Position numbers and translations under genes: made by a program. The notes beneath the pieces are model-generated. The model was not told the origin of the DNA, did not search any database, and worked only from the letters and a program-made list of their open reading frames with translations. Below are positions 52,721 through 61,813 of a DNA stretch of 64,000 nt, in pieces. The DNA comes from CADEEN01 sp963840805. GTDB taxonomy: Bacteria; Pseudomonadota; Gammaproteobacteria; Burkholderiales; Burkholderiaceae_C. The first letter of the stretch is position 1; each line of letters opens with the position of its first letter. The stretch lies in assembly GCA_963840805.1 (NCBI GenBank), contig CAWJAJ010000011.1, positions 1 to 64,000 on the forward strand, given 5' to 3'.

Positions 52721-53323
52721 ATGCACATCGCCATCCTCACGTTCCAGGGATTCAACGAGTTGGACTCGCTCGTCGCCCTGGGCGTACTGAACAGAATCAA
52801 GAAGCCAAATTGGCGGGTGACGCTGTGCTGCCCGGAGCCAACCGTCACTTCAATGAACGGGGTCACGGTCCACGCTCAGTCCACTCTGAGCGAGGTTGAG
52901 TCTGCCGATGCAATCGTCGTCGGAAGTGGCATCAAGACACGAGAGGTAGTCGCCGACGAAGGCCTGATGTCGCGGCTACGCCTGGACCCCAAGCGCCAGT
53001 TGATTGGCGCTCAGTGCTCCGGGACGCTCATCTTGGCCAAGCTCGGCATGCTCGGCTCATTGCCGGCCTGCACGGACCTCACTACGAAGCCGTGGGTTCA
53101 AGAGGCCGGGATCGAGGTTCTCAACCAACCATTCGTCGCGGCGGGCAATGTCGCCACGGCGGGCGGTTGCTTCGCCTCGCAGTACTTGGCAGCCTGGATC
53201 ATCGCCCGCACCGAAGGCGAGGAAGCTGCAAAGTCAGCCTTGCACTACGTCGCGCCCGTGGGCGAGAAGGAAGAGTACGTCTCGCGGGCAATGAAGAACA
53301 TTGCTCCGTACCTGCCGCGATGA
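52721..53323 (+). CDS. DJ-1/PfpI-family protein
   Basis: 200 residues, intact. The start MHIAILTFQGFNELDSLVAL and the nucleophile elbow IGAQCSGTLILAKLG, with the reactive cysteine, are typical of DJ-1/PfpI proteins; a possible partner histidine-free end follows. It may be a glyoxalase, deglycase or chaperone; sequence does not decide. Probably the last cassette in the array; no attC is seen after it. Confidence 0.85.
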   Translation: MHIAILTFQGFNELDSLVALGVLNRIKKPNWRVTLCCPEPTVTSMNGVTVHAQSTLSEVESADAIVVGSGIKTREVVADEGLMSRLRLDPKRQLIGAQCSGTLILAKLGMLGSLPACTDLTTKPWVQEAGIEVLNQPFVAAGNVATAGGCFASQYLAAWIIARTEGEEAAKSALHYVAPVGEKEEYVSRAMKNIAPYLPR

Positions 53324-53504
53324 CGCCTCTCGAGAAACTCCCTCCAAGTAGTTGATCCGTCGAACGAGTTTCAGGCTGGCGCTGCTGCGCTTGCGTTGTG
53401 CCATGGCGTGCTCCATCATGAAGTCGTGGAACGTGACGCCGAGGTGCGGGTGAACTTCAACGTTGTCCAGGCATCGCAGGTCGTGTCCGCGGAGGTGGCA
53501 AGCG

Positions 53505-54317
53505 ATGAACGCAACTCCTGTTTCTGATACGTGGGAACGCGGCAGCCCGTATGAGCAGTACATCGGCCGCTGGAGTCGCAAGATCGCGCCGCTCTTCCTT
53601 GCGTGGCTGAATCAGCCCGCCGGCAAGCGATGGTTGGATGTCGGCTGCGGCACGGGTGCGCTGTGCGCCGCGATCCTCGATCACTGCAACCCGAACAGTG
53701 TGGTCGGCGTCGAACCTTCGGAGGGATTTCTCAAGCTGGCGGTTCAGAACCTCGCTGGCAAGGCACGCTTCGCTGCTGGGAATGCGGCCGCGCTCCCGCT
53801 CGATGGCGGTGCGTGCGACGTCGTCGTCTCGGGGCTTGTACTCAACTTCGTTCCGGCCTTGCAGGGCGCCCTCTCGGAGATGAGGCGGGTCACCGCCCCC
53901 GGCGGGGTCATCGCCGCCTATGTCTGGGACTACGCCGATGGAATGGAGGTCATCAAGTACTTCTGGGACGCGGCGGCGTCACTTGATCCGGCGGCTGCTC
54001 AACTCCACGAAGGGGACCGCTTTCCGGTGTGCAGACCATCCGCCCTGAAAGCGGCCTTCGAGGAAGCCGGACTCACCGAGGTCGAAACCGCCCCACTCGA
54101 CCTGAAAGCGGAGTTCGTCGACTTCGAAGACTACTGGCGTCCATTTCTTGGCGGGCAAGGGCCGGCACCCGCCTATGCAATGGCTCTTTCGGAGGAACAA
54201 CGGGCTGCGCTGAGGGCCAAGCTCGAGTTGGCATTGCCGTCAGCCACAGGCGGGGCCATCTCGCTGAGCGCGAGGGCCTGGGCCGTTCGCGGGGCGACGC
54301 GCCCCGCAACGCCATGA
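53505..54317 (+). CDS. Class I SAM-dependent methyltransferase
   Basis: 270 residues. Motif I is LDVGCGTGALCAAIL, followed by VVGVEPSEGFL and the post-motif region GLVLNFVPALQGALSEM, as in the Methyltransf_11 (UbiE-like) group. The substrate is unknown. ATG 53505 has GGAGG about 13 bases upstream. The 181 bases before it show no gene I can support. Confidence 0.85.
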   Translation: MNATPVSDTWERGSPYEQYIGRWSRKIAPLFLAWLNQPAGKRWLDVGCGTGALCAAILDHCNPNSVVGVEPSEGFLKLAVQNLAGKARFAAGNAAALPLDGGACDVVVSGLVLNFVPALQGALSEMRRVTAPGGVIAAYVWDYADGMEVIKYFWDAAASLDPAAAQLHEGDRFPVCRPSALKAAFEEAGLTEVETAPLDLKAEFVDFEDYWRPFLGGQGPAPAYAMALSEEQRAALRAKLELALPSATGGAISLSARAWAVRGATRPATP

Positions 54318-54341
54318 ACGCCAAGGGGCTCCCGTCACACC

Positions 54342-54701
54342 ATGCGCGACCCCATTGACGCCGCTTCGCGCCGCCTGAAAGCCATCAAGGCGGCGCACAC
54401 GCTGGTGTGGGCGACGTTTGCCGGTTGCATCGTCGCGATCCCGGTGGTTTCGTGGCATGGCGGGCATGTCGCAGCCGCCTGGCTCGCGGCGATCGTGTTC
54501 GCCGAGGTTCTCGTCTTGGCACTCAACGATTGGAGCTGCCCACTCACGGCCGTCGCCGCGCGCTACACCGAAGACCGTCGCTCCAACTTCGACATCTGCC
54601 TCCCGGAGTGGCTGGCAAGGTACAACAAGCACATCTTCGGTCCGCTGTACGTTGCCGCCGTCGTCTTCGCGCTCGCCAACTGGGCCCGCGCGTCAAGTTA
54701 G
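54342..54701 (+). CDS. Small membrane protein, DUF2784-like
   Basis: 119 residues with three to four helices. NDWSCPLTAVAARYTEDRRS and LPEWLARYNKHIFG resemble a conserved bacterial family of unknown function. Starts 24 bases after the methyltransferase gene, likely the same transcript. Confidence 0.65.
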   Translation: MRDPIDAASRRLKAIKAAHTLVWATFAGCIVAIPVVSWHGGHVAAAWLAAIVFAEVLVLALNDWSCPLTAVAARYTEDRRSNFDICLPEWLARYNKHIFGPLYVAAVVFALANWARASS

Positions 54702-54755
54702 AGCCAACGCGGCCGCCCCTGCTCACGTAGCGATCTGGTGTAGAACTCTCGGCCA

Positions 54756-55466
54756 ATGACTGCGATCCTGATCGTCGCCTGCGTGTTCTTCGTCGTCGTC
54801 TCTGCCATTCTGTGGCGGCGGCAGGTTTCGCTGCGGCGCGACGCCTACATTCGAACCTTTTCCCTGCCTCACGGCCTGTTCGAAAAGCTTCGCAAGCAGC
54901 ACCCGCATCTCACGCTGAAGGAGTGCCAGCTCGTATCTCACGGCCTTCGCCAGTTCTTCCTGGCGCATCTGAAGAGTCGGCGCCAGTACGTGTCGATGCC
55001 GTCACAGGTGGCCGACGACCTCTGGCACGAGTTCATCCTCTACACAAGAAACTATCAGGCCTTCTGCCAGAAGGCATTCGGCCGCTTCTTCCACCACACG
55101 CCGGCAGTCGTTCTCGGTGGCGCGCAGCAGAGCAACGCCGGGCTGCGTCGCTGTTGGTGGTATGTCTGCCGAGAGGAGAACATCAACCCACGCACACCAA
55201 CGCGATTGCCGCTGCTGTTTGCGCTGGATGCCAAGCTCGACATACCCAACGGCTTCCGCTACGTCGCTGATTGCAGCGCCATCCGACGGCAGGGCCCGAA
55301 CGGTGACGGTGGGCCCGCCGTGTACTGCGGCGGTGATTTTTCGAGTTCTGCGGTCGATGGAGGACTCGGCGGGTTCGGCGACGGCGATCCCGGTGACGCT
55401 GGCGGCCACGGGGACGCAGGAGGCAGTGACGGTGGCTGTGGTGGCGGCTGCGGTGGCGGCGACTGA
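54756..55466 (+). CDS. Membrane-anchored protein with Gly/Cys/Asp-rich tail
   Basis: 236 residues. A membrane helix (residues 3-20) is followed by a conserved region (LTLKECQLVSHGLRQFFLAH, VADDLWHEFILYTRNYQAFC) and a tail from about residue 195 made almost only of Gly, Asp and Cys, ending GGCGGGCGGGD. Similar tails occur in a family of hypothetical proteins (TIGR04222-like). Role unknown. Confidence 0.75.
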   Translation: MTAILIVACVFFVVVSAILWRRQVSLRRDAYIRTFSLPHGLFEKLRKQHPHLTLKECQLVSHGLRQFFLAHLKSRRQYVSMPSQVADDLWHEFILYTRNYQAFCQKAFGRFFHHTPAVVLGGAQQSNAGLRRCWWYVCREENINPRTPTRLPLLFALDAKLDIPNGFRYVADCSAIRRQGPNGDGGPAVYCGGDFSSSAVDGGLGGFGDGDPGDAGGHGDAGGSDGGCGGGCGGGD

Positions 55467-55551
55467 AGGCCGCATGAGCGTGCCGACGCATGCGAGCGCT
55501 GGCCGCCAAACTCATAAACTGCCTCGGCCCACCTGCGATGGAGTATCGAAA

Positions 55552-56229
55552 ATGCCCCTGCTCGGAAAAGCCGCCATGCTGCTGTCATTCGACATCGCCC
55601 AGGAAGCGATTCCCGAACACGACGAGTGGCATACGCACGAACATCTGCCCGAACGGCTCTCGATCCCGGGGTTCCTCAGGGGCACGCGCTGGGTGGCCTT
55701 GCACGGACAGCCCAGGTACTTCGTGATGTACGAGGTCGAGCACCTGGACACGCTGGCCTCCGAGGCCTATCTCGAACGTCTGAACCATCCGACCCCGTGG
55801 ACGTCGAAGATGATGCCCCACTACCGCGGCATGACGCGAGGGCTGTGCTCGGTGTTGGGCAGCGCTGGGTTCGGCATGGGCCATGTCGGTTTGCTCAGCC
55901 GCTTCAGGGCTGCACAGGGCGCGGAGTCACGGCTTGCCGATTGGCTCGGCCAGCATGTACTTCCGCAACTTCCCGAGCGGCCAGGCCTCGGCAGTGCCCA
56001 CCTGCTGAAGGGCGCGCTGACGCCGCAGATGACGAACGAGCAACGCATTCGAGGTGTCGACGCCGGCGTCGATTGGGCCTTGCTGACCACCGGGTACAGC
56101 CAGGAAGCGTTGGCTGCCCTGGCGCAATGCGATCTCGCCAACGTTCAGCTCGAAGCGCACGGCGCAATCGGCGTGCTCACCGCGCTGTATCGAACCGACT
56201 ACACGCTCACGGCCGGCGAGATCGGCTGA
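55552..56229 (+). CDS. Conserved hypothetical protein, EthD-like dimeric alpha-beta barrel
   Basis: 225 residues in two similar halves. The first half has HDEWHTHEHLPERLSIPGFL and PRYFVMYEVEHLDTLAS, the H-E-H..R pattern of EthD-type ferredoxin-like barrels. Function unknown. Confidence 0.7.
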   Translation: MPLLGKAAMLLSFDIAQEAIPEHDEWHTHEHLPERLSIPGFLRGTRWVALHGQPRYFVMYEVEHLDTLASEAYLERLNHPTPWTSKMMPHYRGMTRGLCSVLGSAGFGMGHVGLLSRFRAAQGAESRLADWLGQHVLPQLPERPGLGSAHLLKGALTPQMTNEQRIRGVDAGVDWALLTTGYSQEALAALAQCDLANVQLEAHGAIGVLTALYRTDYTLTAGEIG

Positions 56230-56371
56230 CCTACCCCTGCCCGGCGATCTGCGCGTCGACATCGGCGAACGGCCCGTTGATCACCCACACGGCCCAGCTC
56301 CGTCCTGCGACAACCAGTAGCGCGGCGGCGTCCGCTCATGTCAAATGGCAGCCCCTCGGGGAGGAACGTCC

Positions 56372-56740
56372 ATGGCCACTGTCCGCTACCTGGTTCGCGA
56401 CGTCGACGCCGCGCTGCCGTTTTACGAGACGCTGGGTTTTTCGGTCACCGAACGGTGGGGTCCGCCGTTCGTCATGCTGGCCAAGGGCGACCTCACGCTC
56501 TGGCTCAGCGGCCCCGGCACATCGGCATCGCGTCCGTTGCCGGATGGTTCGGTTCCGCAACCCGGTGGCTGGAATCGCCTGGTCATCGAAGTGCCGGACC
56601 TCAGCGCCGCCATCGCTGCACTGGCATCGTCCGGTGCCCGATTCCGCAGCGAGCCGGTGCAGGGTCCGGGCGGCCAACAGGTGCTCGTCGACGACCCGTC
56701 GGGTAATCCGATCGAGTTGTTCGAGGCCAAGCGTGCTTGA
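56372..56740 (+). CDS. Glyoxalase/bleomycin resistance (VOC) family protein
   Basis: 122 residues. VRDVDAALPFYETLGFSV and VLVDDPSGNPIELFEAK mark the VOC fold; a metal-binding glutamate lies in PIELFE. It may act on aldehydes or on xenobiotics. ATG 56372 starts the family's first strand. Confidence 0.85.
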   Translation: MATVRYLVRDVDAALPFYETLGFSVTERWGPPFVMLAKGDLTLWLSGPGTSASRPLPDGSVPQPGGWNRLVIEVPDLSAAIAALASSGARFRSEPVQGPGGQQVLVDDPSGNPIELFEAKRA

Positions 56741-56967
56741 GGAGCAGGCTCGTAACCATCGAGCCCGTCGATGCCTTTGCGCGAATTTTCGCCCGGCCGC
56801 GAAGTCGGCCGCCGTGGCCCGTGGGCCGCACAGGCGCCGCCGACATGCCGAGTGCCGTGTGCGCCGGGAACCCGGGTCGAGTCGGGCCTTCGATGGCCAT
56901 CCGACATGACGACAGGCACGTCGCAGAGCTGCTCGGCCGGGTGCAGGCGGGTGGCGGCGGCTGAAGC

Positions 56968-57296
56968 ATGACGCCGCCGACTTCGCCGGAGCAACGCGAG
57001 CATGAGCTCACGATGCATGTCTTCTCGGTTTCGGCCGCGATGGTCGGCGTGTGCCTCACCGCCATCGGCATCCTGCGCCTCGTGGCCGCGCAGACCAAGG
57101 CGCAAACCCTCGGCGATGACCTGCTGGCGATGGATGCCGTCGTCTTCGTGGTCTGCACGTCGCTGGCGTTCTGGTCGTTCAAGACCCCGCACCTCGCCAC
57201 GCGCCGACGGCTTCGCGTCGTCGTCGACACCTTGTTCCTGGTCGGGTCGCGGCGATGGCCTGCATCTGCGCCATCATCGCGTATGCGCTGGTCTAG
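56968..57296 (+). CDS. Small membrane protein of unknown function (frameshifted)
   Basis: About 109 residues with two to three helices (FSVSAAMVGVCLTAIGILRL, MDAVVFVVCTSLAFWSF). The last helix, VAAMACICAIIAYALV, is read in another frame because of an indel near 57245. No family named. Confidence 0.6.
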
Positions 57297-57360
57297 GGCC
57301 GTCCGCTCCGTTCCGCGGCCGGCCTTCGACGGCGGCTGAACTCGAACATCGGGGAGCACG

Positions 57361-57705
57361 ATGGGCATCGTCACCTCTGCGTCGTCCGCTTGGGCCGTCG
57401 TCGTGCTGTCGGGCGCGCTCGAAGTGCTGTTCTCGGTGGCCATGAAACTCTCCGACGGTTACACGAAACTTGCGGCCAGCCTGGTTTCCGTCGCTGCGGG
57501 CCTGCTGAGCGTCTGGCTGATGAGCCTGACGCTCAAGGCGCTGCCGCTCGGCACCGCATATGCCGTCTGGGCGGGCATCGGGGCCGCGGGCACGGCCATC
57601 GTCGGCATCGTGTGGTTCGACGAGCCCGCCAGCGTCGGTCGGATCGCGTGCATTGGCGCCGTTGTTGCCGGCATCGTCGGTCTGCAACTGCAAGGTTCGG
57701 CCTAG
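57361..57705 (+). CDS. Small multidrug resistance (SMR) family transporter, SugE-like
   Basis: 114 residues with four helices. The conserved glutamate is in LSGALEVLFSVAMKLSDG and the family signature in GTAYAVWAGIGAAGTAIVG. SMR proteins exchange protons for cationic compounds; the SugE/Gdx branch exports guanidinium. The stop overlaps the next GTG start. Confidence 0.9.
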   Translation: MGIVTSASSAWAVVVLSGALEVLFSVAMKLSDGYTKLAASLVSVAAGLLSVWLMSLTLKALPLGTAYAVWAGIGAAGTAIVGIVWFDEPASVGRIACIGAVVAGIVGLQLQGSA

Positions 57706-58448
57706 TGCTGCCCGACCCTGCCACGGCGCCCGGCGATCCCCTGCCCCACGCGCTACCGCTGTGGCCCCTCCCGCTCGTCGCCGGACTGCTGCCGGCGATC
57801 GCGGCGCTGCTGGCGCTGGCCATGTATGCCGGCCAGGGTGGCGCGTTCTGCAACCCGTTCTTCGACGATTGTGTGTCGATCAGTCGCATGGCACGGCATG
57901 GCCTGGCGAACCAGCTGTTTCGCGCCCTGGTGCTGCCCGGCGCGGTGCTGCAGATGCTGACCTGGCTTGCCGCGGCGCGCGCCTTGGCCGCCGCCGGGCT
58001 CGCGCGCCGCGAGGCATTCCTGCTGGCACTGCTCGGCGTGTGCGCCTGCGTGGCGCTGGTGGTGTACGGCAGCTTTCTCGGCAGCGAAGGCGAGGTCTAT
58101 CGCTGGCTGCGCCATTGGGGCACCTTGATCTACTTCGGCGGCACCTACCTCGCGATGCTGGTGTTCGCGCGGGCATCGCAACGGCTGCATGCGGCGCACC
58201 GGCTGGCCATGCCGCGCGGCCACGGCCGCGTGATGGTGGCGCTGCTGGGCTTCATCGCCGCCATCAGTCTGTGCCACGTGTTCGCGTCGGCGGCATTCGC
58301 CGCGCTCGAAGACCGCATCGAGAACATCACCGAGTGGTGGGGCTCGCTGGCCCTGACGCTGGCCTTCGTGACGATGGCGGCGCTGTGGCGGCGCTGGGGG
58401 TTGGTGTCGACGATCAGCCTGCAACGGCCCGGGCGCAATGGCCCGTGA
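57705..58448 (+). CDS. Membrane protein, Frag1/DRAM-like
   Basis: 247 residues with six helices. CNPFFDDCVSISRMARHGL and RHWGTLIYFGGTYLAML resemble the Frag1/DRAM/Sfk1 fold. Start is GTG overlapping the SMR gene stop. Function unknown. Confidence 0.7.
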   Translation: MLPDPATAPGDPLPHALPLWPLPLVAGLLPAIAALLALAMYAGQGGAFCNPFFDDCVSISRMARHGLANQLFRALVLPGAVLQMLTWLAAARALAAAGLARREAFLLALLGVCACVALVVYGSFLGSEGEVYRWLRHWGTLIYFGGTYLAMLVFARASQRLHAAHRLAMPRGHGRVMVALLGFIAAISLCHVFASAAFAALEDRIENITEWWGSLALTLAFVTMAALWRRWGLVSTISLQRPGRNGP

Positions 58449-58468
58449 AGGCCTTTCCTAGGGCCTGT

Positions 58469-58968
58469 TCACACCTCGGCACCGGTGTCGCCGCCGAGCG
58501 CCCGTGCCACTTCCGCCGCGTCGATCGAGCGTGCGGCGCCAAAGCCGGCGATCTGGCGTGCCGCGGTGACATGGATGGCCATGAACACGAAGTCCGCCAG
58601 GTGCGTCATCGGCTCGGCTTCGGGAAAACGTTCGAGGTAGGCGGCGCGGCAGGCCTGCCCGGCGCTGCTGTCGGGTTGCAGCACCTCGGCCCGGCCCTCG
58701 AGCGTGACACGCGGCAGCGCATGCACCGGCTCGCCGGCCACCTCGGCGCGCATCACCAGCAGCGACACGCGGGCCTGGCATGCAGGTTGCGCGTGTGGGC
58801 GGCCAGCCCGCTGACGTGGATCACCACGCAGGCCTGCCCCGGCTCGATCGCGTACGGCACCATCGAGACCAGCGGCGCGCCGTCTTCGCACAGCGTGCCG
58901 AGTGCGGCCACGCGCTGCCGATGCAACAGCGAGCGCAGTTCGCCGGTGAGCCTGGATTCGTGTGCCAT
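58469..58968 (-). CDS. Pyridoxamine 5'-phosphate oxidase-like (HugZ-type) protein (one frameshift)
   Basis: About 165 residues. LRSLLHRQRVAALGTLCEDG and RVSLLVMRAEV form the split barrel, and HLADFVFMAIHVTAARQIAG is typical of HugZ-like flavin or haem-handling proteins. One frameshift near 58780. Confidence 0.75.
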
Positions 58969-59041
58969 CGATGTCAGCCTCTGCGCCGTTGCGCGTGGGC
59001 CGCCAGTCTGTCGCGGCGTCACCCCGGCCGTCAACCCGGGC

Positions 59042-59923
59042 TCACCAGCTCGGCGGGTCGGGCACGAAACCCGGCACGTCGGCGCGCGGGAACGGCCGGG
59101 GCTGCGGCGGGCGGCGGCCGTCGCGGATGACGCCGGCGCGCACCAGGTTCTCGTACCGGTCGTACTGGATGGTGACCAGCGCGAGGGGCTGCGAGCTGCT
59201 GCGCACGAAGGTCGTCGTGCTGGCGTAGGAATCTTCGCGCGCGCCGTGGCCGGTGCCCAGCTTCTGCGCGGGCTCGACGGTGGAGCGCTGGGCCGATGCC
59301 TTGGCCGCATCCTGCGCCGGCGCCGGTGCCGCCGACGGCGCTGCGCGCTCGGCCGCCGCGCCGACGCCGCCTTCGGCCCGCCCGCGGCTGTCGTCGCGGC
59401 TCAGCTCCTGCGCCGGCGCCGGCACGGCCGGCCGCTCGCCGAACACCGCGACCCCGATCACGCCGACGTCGTCGGGCCGGCCGGTGCGGGCGGCATACGA
59501 ATCGGGCAGCGCGGTGAACTCGAACGCCGCCACCTCGCGCTGGCTCTTGCGCCAGCCGGTGATCTCGTGCGTCTGCCAGGGCTCCAGCACGTAGCCGCTC
59601 TGCTGCCACGACGCCGTCTGGCCGCTGACGATGTTGACGCCGTCGACGGACATCACGGCCAGCACCCGGGCGCCCGAACGATTGCTGACACGAATGGCAT
59701 AGCGCGCACCCGGGCGGCCCGCGACGTAGTGCGAACCCCTGAAGGCGACCACGCGCAGCGCATGCCCCGCGTCGCGGTCGATGACCTCGACGTCGACCGG
59801 CGAGCCGATGGCCGCGGCCGGGCCGGACCACAGCGCTGCCCCGGCCGCGCACAGCAGCGACGGCAACAGCCAGCCGGCGCGCACGACGGCGCGGCGAACT
59901 CCATTGAATCGGTACAGGCTCAT
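59042..59923 (-). CDS. Exported protein of unknown function with low-complexity middle
   Basis: 293 residues. A signal peptide (about 12-37) is followed by a beta-rich domain (VEVIDRDAGHALRVVAF, YAIRVSNRSGARVLAVMSVD), an Ala/Pro/Gln-rich linker (about 180-220) and a C-terminal VTIQYDRYENLVRAGVI. No family recognised. Confidence 0.65.
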   Translation of the reverse strand: MSLYRFNGVRRAVVRAGWLLPSLLCAAGAALWSGPAAAIGSPVDVEVIDRDAGHALRVVAFRGSHYVAGRPGARYAIRVSNRSGARVLAVMSVDGVNIVSGQTASWQQSGYVLEPWQTHEITGWRKSQREVAAFEFTALPDSYAARTGRPDDVGVIGVAVFGERPAVPAPAQELSRDDSRGRAEGGVGAAAERAAPSAAPAPAQDAAKASAQRSTVEPAQKLGTGHGAREDSYASTTTFVRSSSQPLALVTIQYDRYENLVRAGVIRDGRRPPQPRPFPRADVPGFVPDPPSW

Positions 59924-60093
59924 ACGTTCCTCGCGAAATTGTGGTTGCGACACCCCTTCTACGCGGCACGACGGCAGCCGGGGTTAAAGCGGCCCGCCGT
60001 GGATGCCATCGGCACGCCGGCTCGACCGTGCGTCGCCATGCCCCACTGCGTGCAGCAGGCGCCCCACCCGTCGTGGCCGGACCGGTACGCGGG

Positions 60094-60107
60094 TTGATCC
60101 GGGTCAA
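60094..60107. promoter_or_regulatory. FNR box (9/10) before nfeD
   Basis: TTGATCCGGGTCAA has one mismatch to the consensus. It lies in the 366-base divergent gap before the NfeD-like gene (183 bases) and the exported protein gene (171 bases). No gene was seen in that gap. Confidence 0.5.
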
Positions 60108-60289
60108 TCGGCCTGCAGGACAAAGGCCGAGCATGGGCAGCGTTGGCGCCATGCGCCGGCGAACCCGAAGTTGCACGAGGACATTCCTGCCGTGACAACG
60201 TATTGCAGCAGCGCGATCGCGTCCCTCCTTGCCACAGCAGCGAACACCGGCGCAGCGCGTGGCCGCGGCAGCGATGCAGGGGCGCGGGC

Positions 60290-61798
60290 ATGAAGCCCGC
60301 CCTGTGCAAGGCGCCGGCGACGCTGCGGCGCCGGATCGCGCCCGCACTGATGGTGGTTGCTGCCTTCGCCGTCGCGGCGGCCAGCGTTGCACAGCAGCCG
60401 GCGACCCATGCGTCGGCGCCTTCGGCGCCTGCCGCGGTGCCGACGGTGCCGTTGCTGCACATCGACGGCCCGATCGGGCCGGCCACCGCAGACTACCTGG
60501 CGCGCGGCCTGCACAAGGCCGCGCGTGATCGCGCTCCGCTGGTCGTGCTGCAGATCGACACCCCGGGCGGGCTGGACAGTTCCACACGCCAGATCGTCAA
60601 GGACATCCTGGCTTCTGCCGTGCCGGTGGCGGCCTGGGTGGCACCCGGCGGTGCACGCGCAGCGAGCGCCGGCGCCTACATCGTCTATGCCAGCCACGTG
60701 GCCGCGATGGCGCCGGGCACCAACCTCGGCGCGGCCACGCCGGTGCAGATCGGTGGCGTGCCCGGCGCCCCGTCGCTGCCCGCACCCGCCCAACCGGCCT
60801 CGCCGCCGACGCAGCAGGGCAGCGCCAGTGCGTCCGGCGATGGCACGGGCGACGCCGATGCCAGCGCCGATGCGATGCGGCGCAAGATCGTGAACGACTC
60901 CGCCGCCTACCTGCGTTCGCTGGCGCAAATGCGCGGCCGCAACGTCGATTGGGCCGAACGCGCGGTGCGCGCCGGCGCCAGCCTGTCGGCCGACGAGGCC
61001 CGGCGTCAACACGTGGTCGACTTCATCGCCGCCGATCTGGCGGGCCTGCTGCAGCAGGCGCATGGCCGTACCGTGCAGATGAGCGACGGTGCACCGCGCA
61101 CAGTGAACAGCCAGGGCGCCGTCACGGCCACGCTCGAACCCGACTGGCGCACCAAGCTGCTCGGCGTCATCACCGAGCCGACGGTGGCCTACCTGCTGCT
61201 GCTGCTCGGCATCTACGGCATCTACTTCGAACTGACGACACCGGGTTTCGGCGTCCCCGGCGTGGCCGGCGCGATCGCGCTGCTGCTGGGCATGTTCGCG
61301 CTGCAGATGCTGCCCGTGAGCTACGCCGGCGTGGCGCTGCTCGTGCTCGGCTTCGTGCTGCTGGTGGCGGAGGCCCTGCTGCCCAGCTTCGGCGCGCTGG
61401 GCATCGGCGGCATCATCGCCTTCGTCGCCGGCTCGGTGATGCTGATCGATACCGATACGCCGGGCTTCGGCATACCGATCGGGTTGATCGCCACGGTGGC
61501 CGTGGTGAACGCGCTGCTCGTGGTGGTCGTGCTTCGGCTTGCCCTCAAGGCGCGCCAGCGGCCGGTGGTCAGCGGCGCGGAAGAACTGCTCGGGGCCAGC
61601 GGCGAAGTCCTCGACGTCTCGCCGCAGGAGACGTGGGTTCGCGTGCACAGCGAGCGTTGGCGTGCGCGGTCGACCCTGCCGCTGAGCGCCGGGCAGCGCG
61701 TGCGCGTCACGGGCCGCGATGGACTGGTGTTGCAGGTCGAGCCTGCAGCGGCGGTGGCCCGCGCTGCGAGCCCCACCGGGTCGCGACCGGGTTCTTGA
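60290..61798 (+). CDS. NfeD-family membrane serine protease
   Basis: 502 residues. A signal segment is followed by a ClpP-like serine protease domain (LQIDTPGGLDSS, catalytic serine in ARAASAGAYI) and then four helices and a C-terminal OB-fold (GEVLDVSPQETWVRVHSERW). NfeD proteases cleave the C-terminus of partner stomatins. The stomatin gene follows 15 bases later. Confidence 0.9.
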   Translation: MKPALCKAPATLRRRIAPALMVVAAFAVAAASVAQQPATHASAPSAPAAVPTVPLLHIDGPIGPATADYLARGLHKAARDRAPLVVLQIDTPGGLDSSTRQIVKDILASAVPVAAWVAPGGARAASAGAYIVYASHVAAMAPGTNLGAATPVQIGGVPGAPSLPAPAQPASPPTQQGSASASGDGTGDADASADAMRRKIVNDSAAYLRSLAQMRGRNVDWAERAVRAGASLSADEARRQHVVDFIAADLAGLLQQAHGRTVQMSDGAPRTVNSQGAVTATLEPDWRTKLLGVITEPTVAYLLLLLGIYGIYFELTTPGFGVPGVAGAIALLLGMFALQMLPVSYAGVALLVLGFVLLVAEALLPSFGALGIGGIIAFVAGSVMLIDTDTPGFGIPIGLIATVAVVNALLVVVVLRLALKARQRPVVSGAEELLGASGEVLDVSPQETWVRVHSERWRARSTLPLSAGQRVRVTGRDGLVLQVEPAAAVARAASPTGSRPGS

Positions 61799-61813
61799 AC
61801 CAAGGAGATACGT

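Larger units (their letters stand above)
50097..53323 (+). mobile_element. Integron cassette array without integrase (CALIN)
   Basis: Three to four attC-like sites (50097, 51184, 51844, 52614) separate short plus-strand genes of unrelated types, with base composition unlike the flanks. This is the layout of integron gene cassettes. No tyrosine integrase gene (intI) is present in the window, so it is a cluster of attC sites lacking an integrase, or the end of a longer array whose integrase is elsewhere. Confidence 0.75.

Noticed and set aside
53324..53504. Further attC site after the DJ-1 gene
   Set aside because: No RYYYAAC/GTTRRRY pair with internal pairing was found, so the array is ended at 53323.
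53234..53581. 115-codon minus-strand frame before the methyltransferase gene
   Set aside because: It overlaps the ends of two better-supported genes and has no recognisable domain or ribosome binding site.
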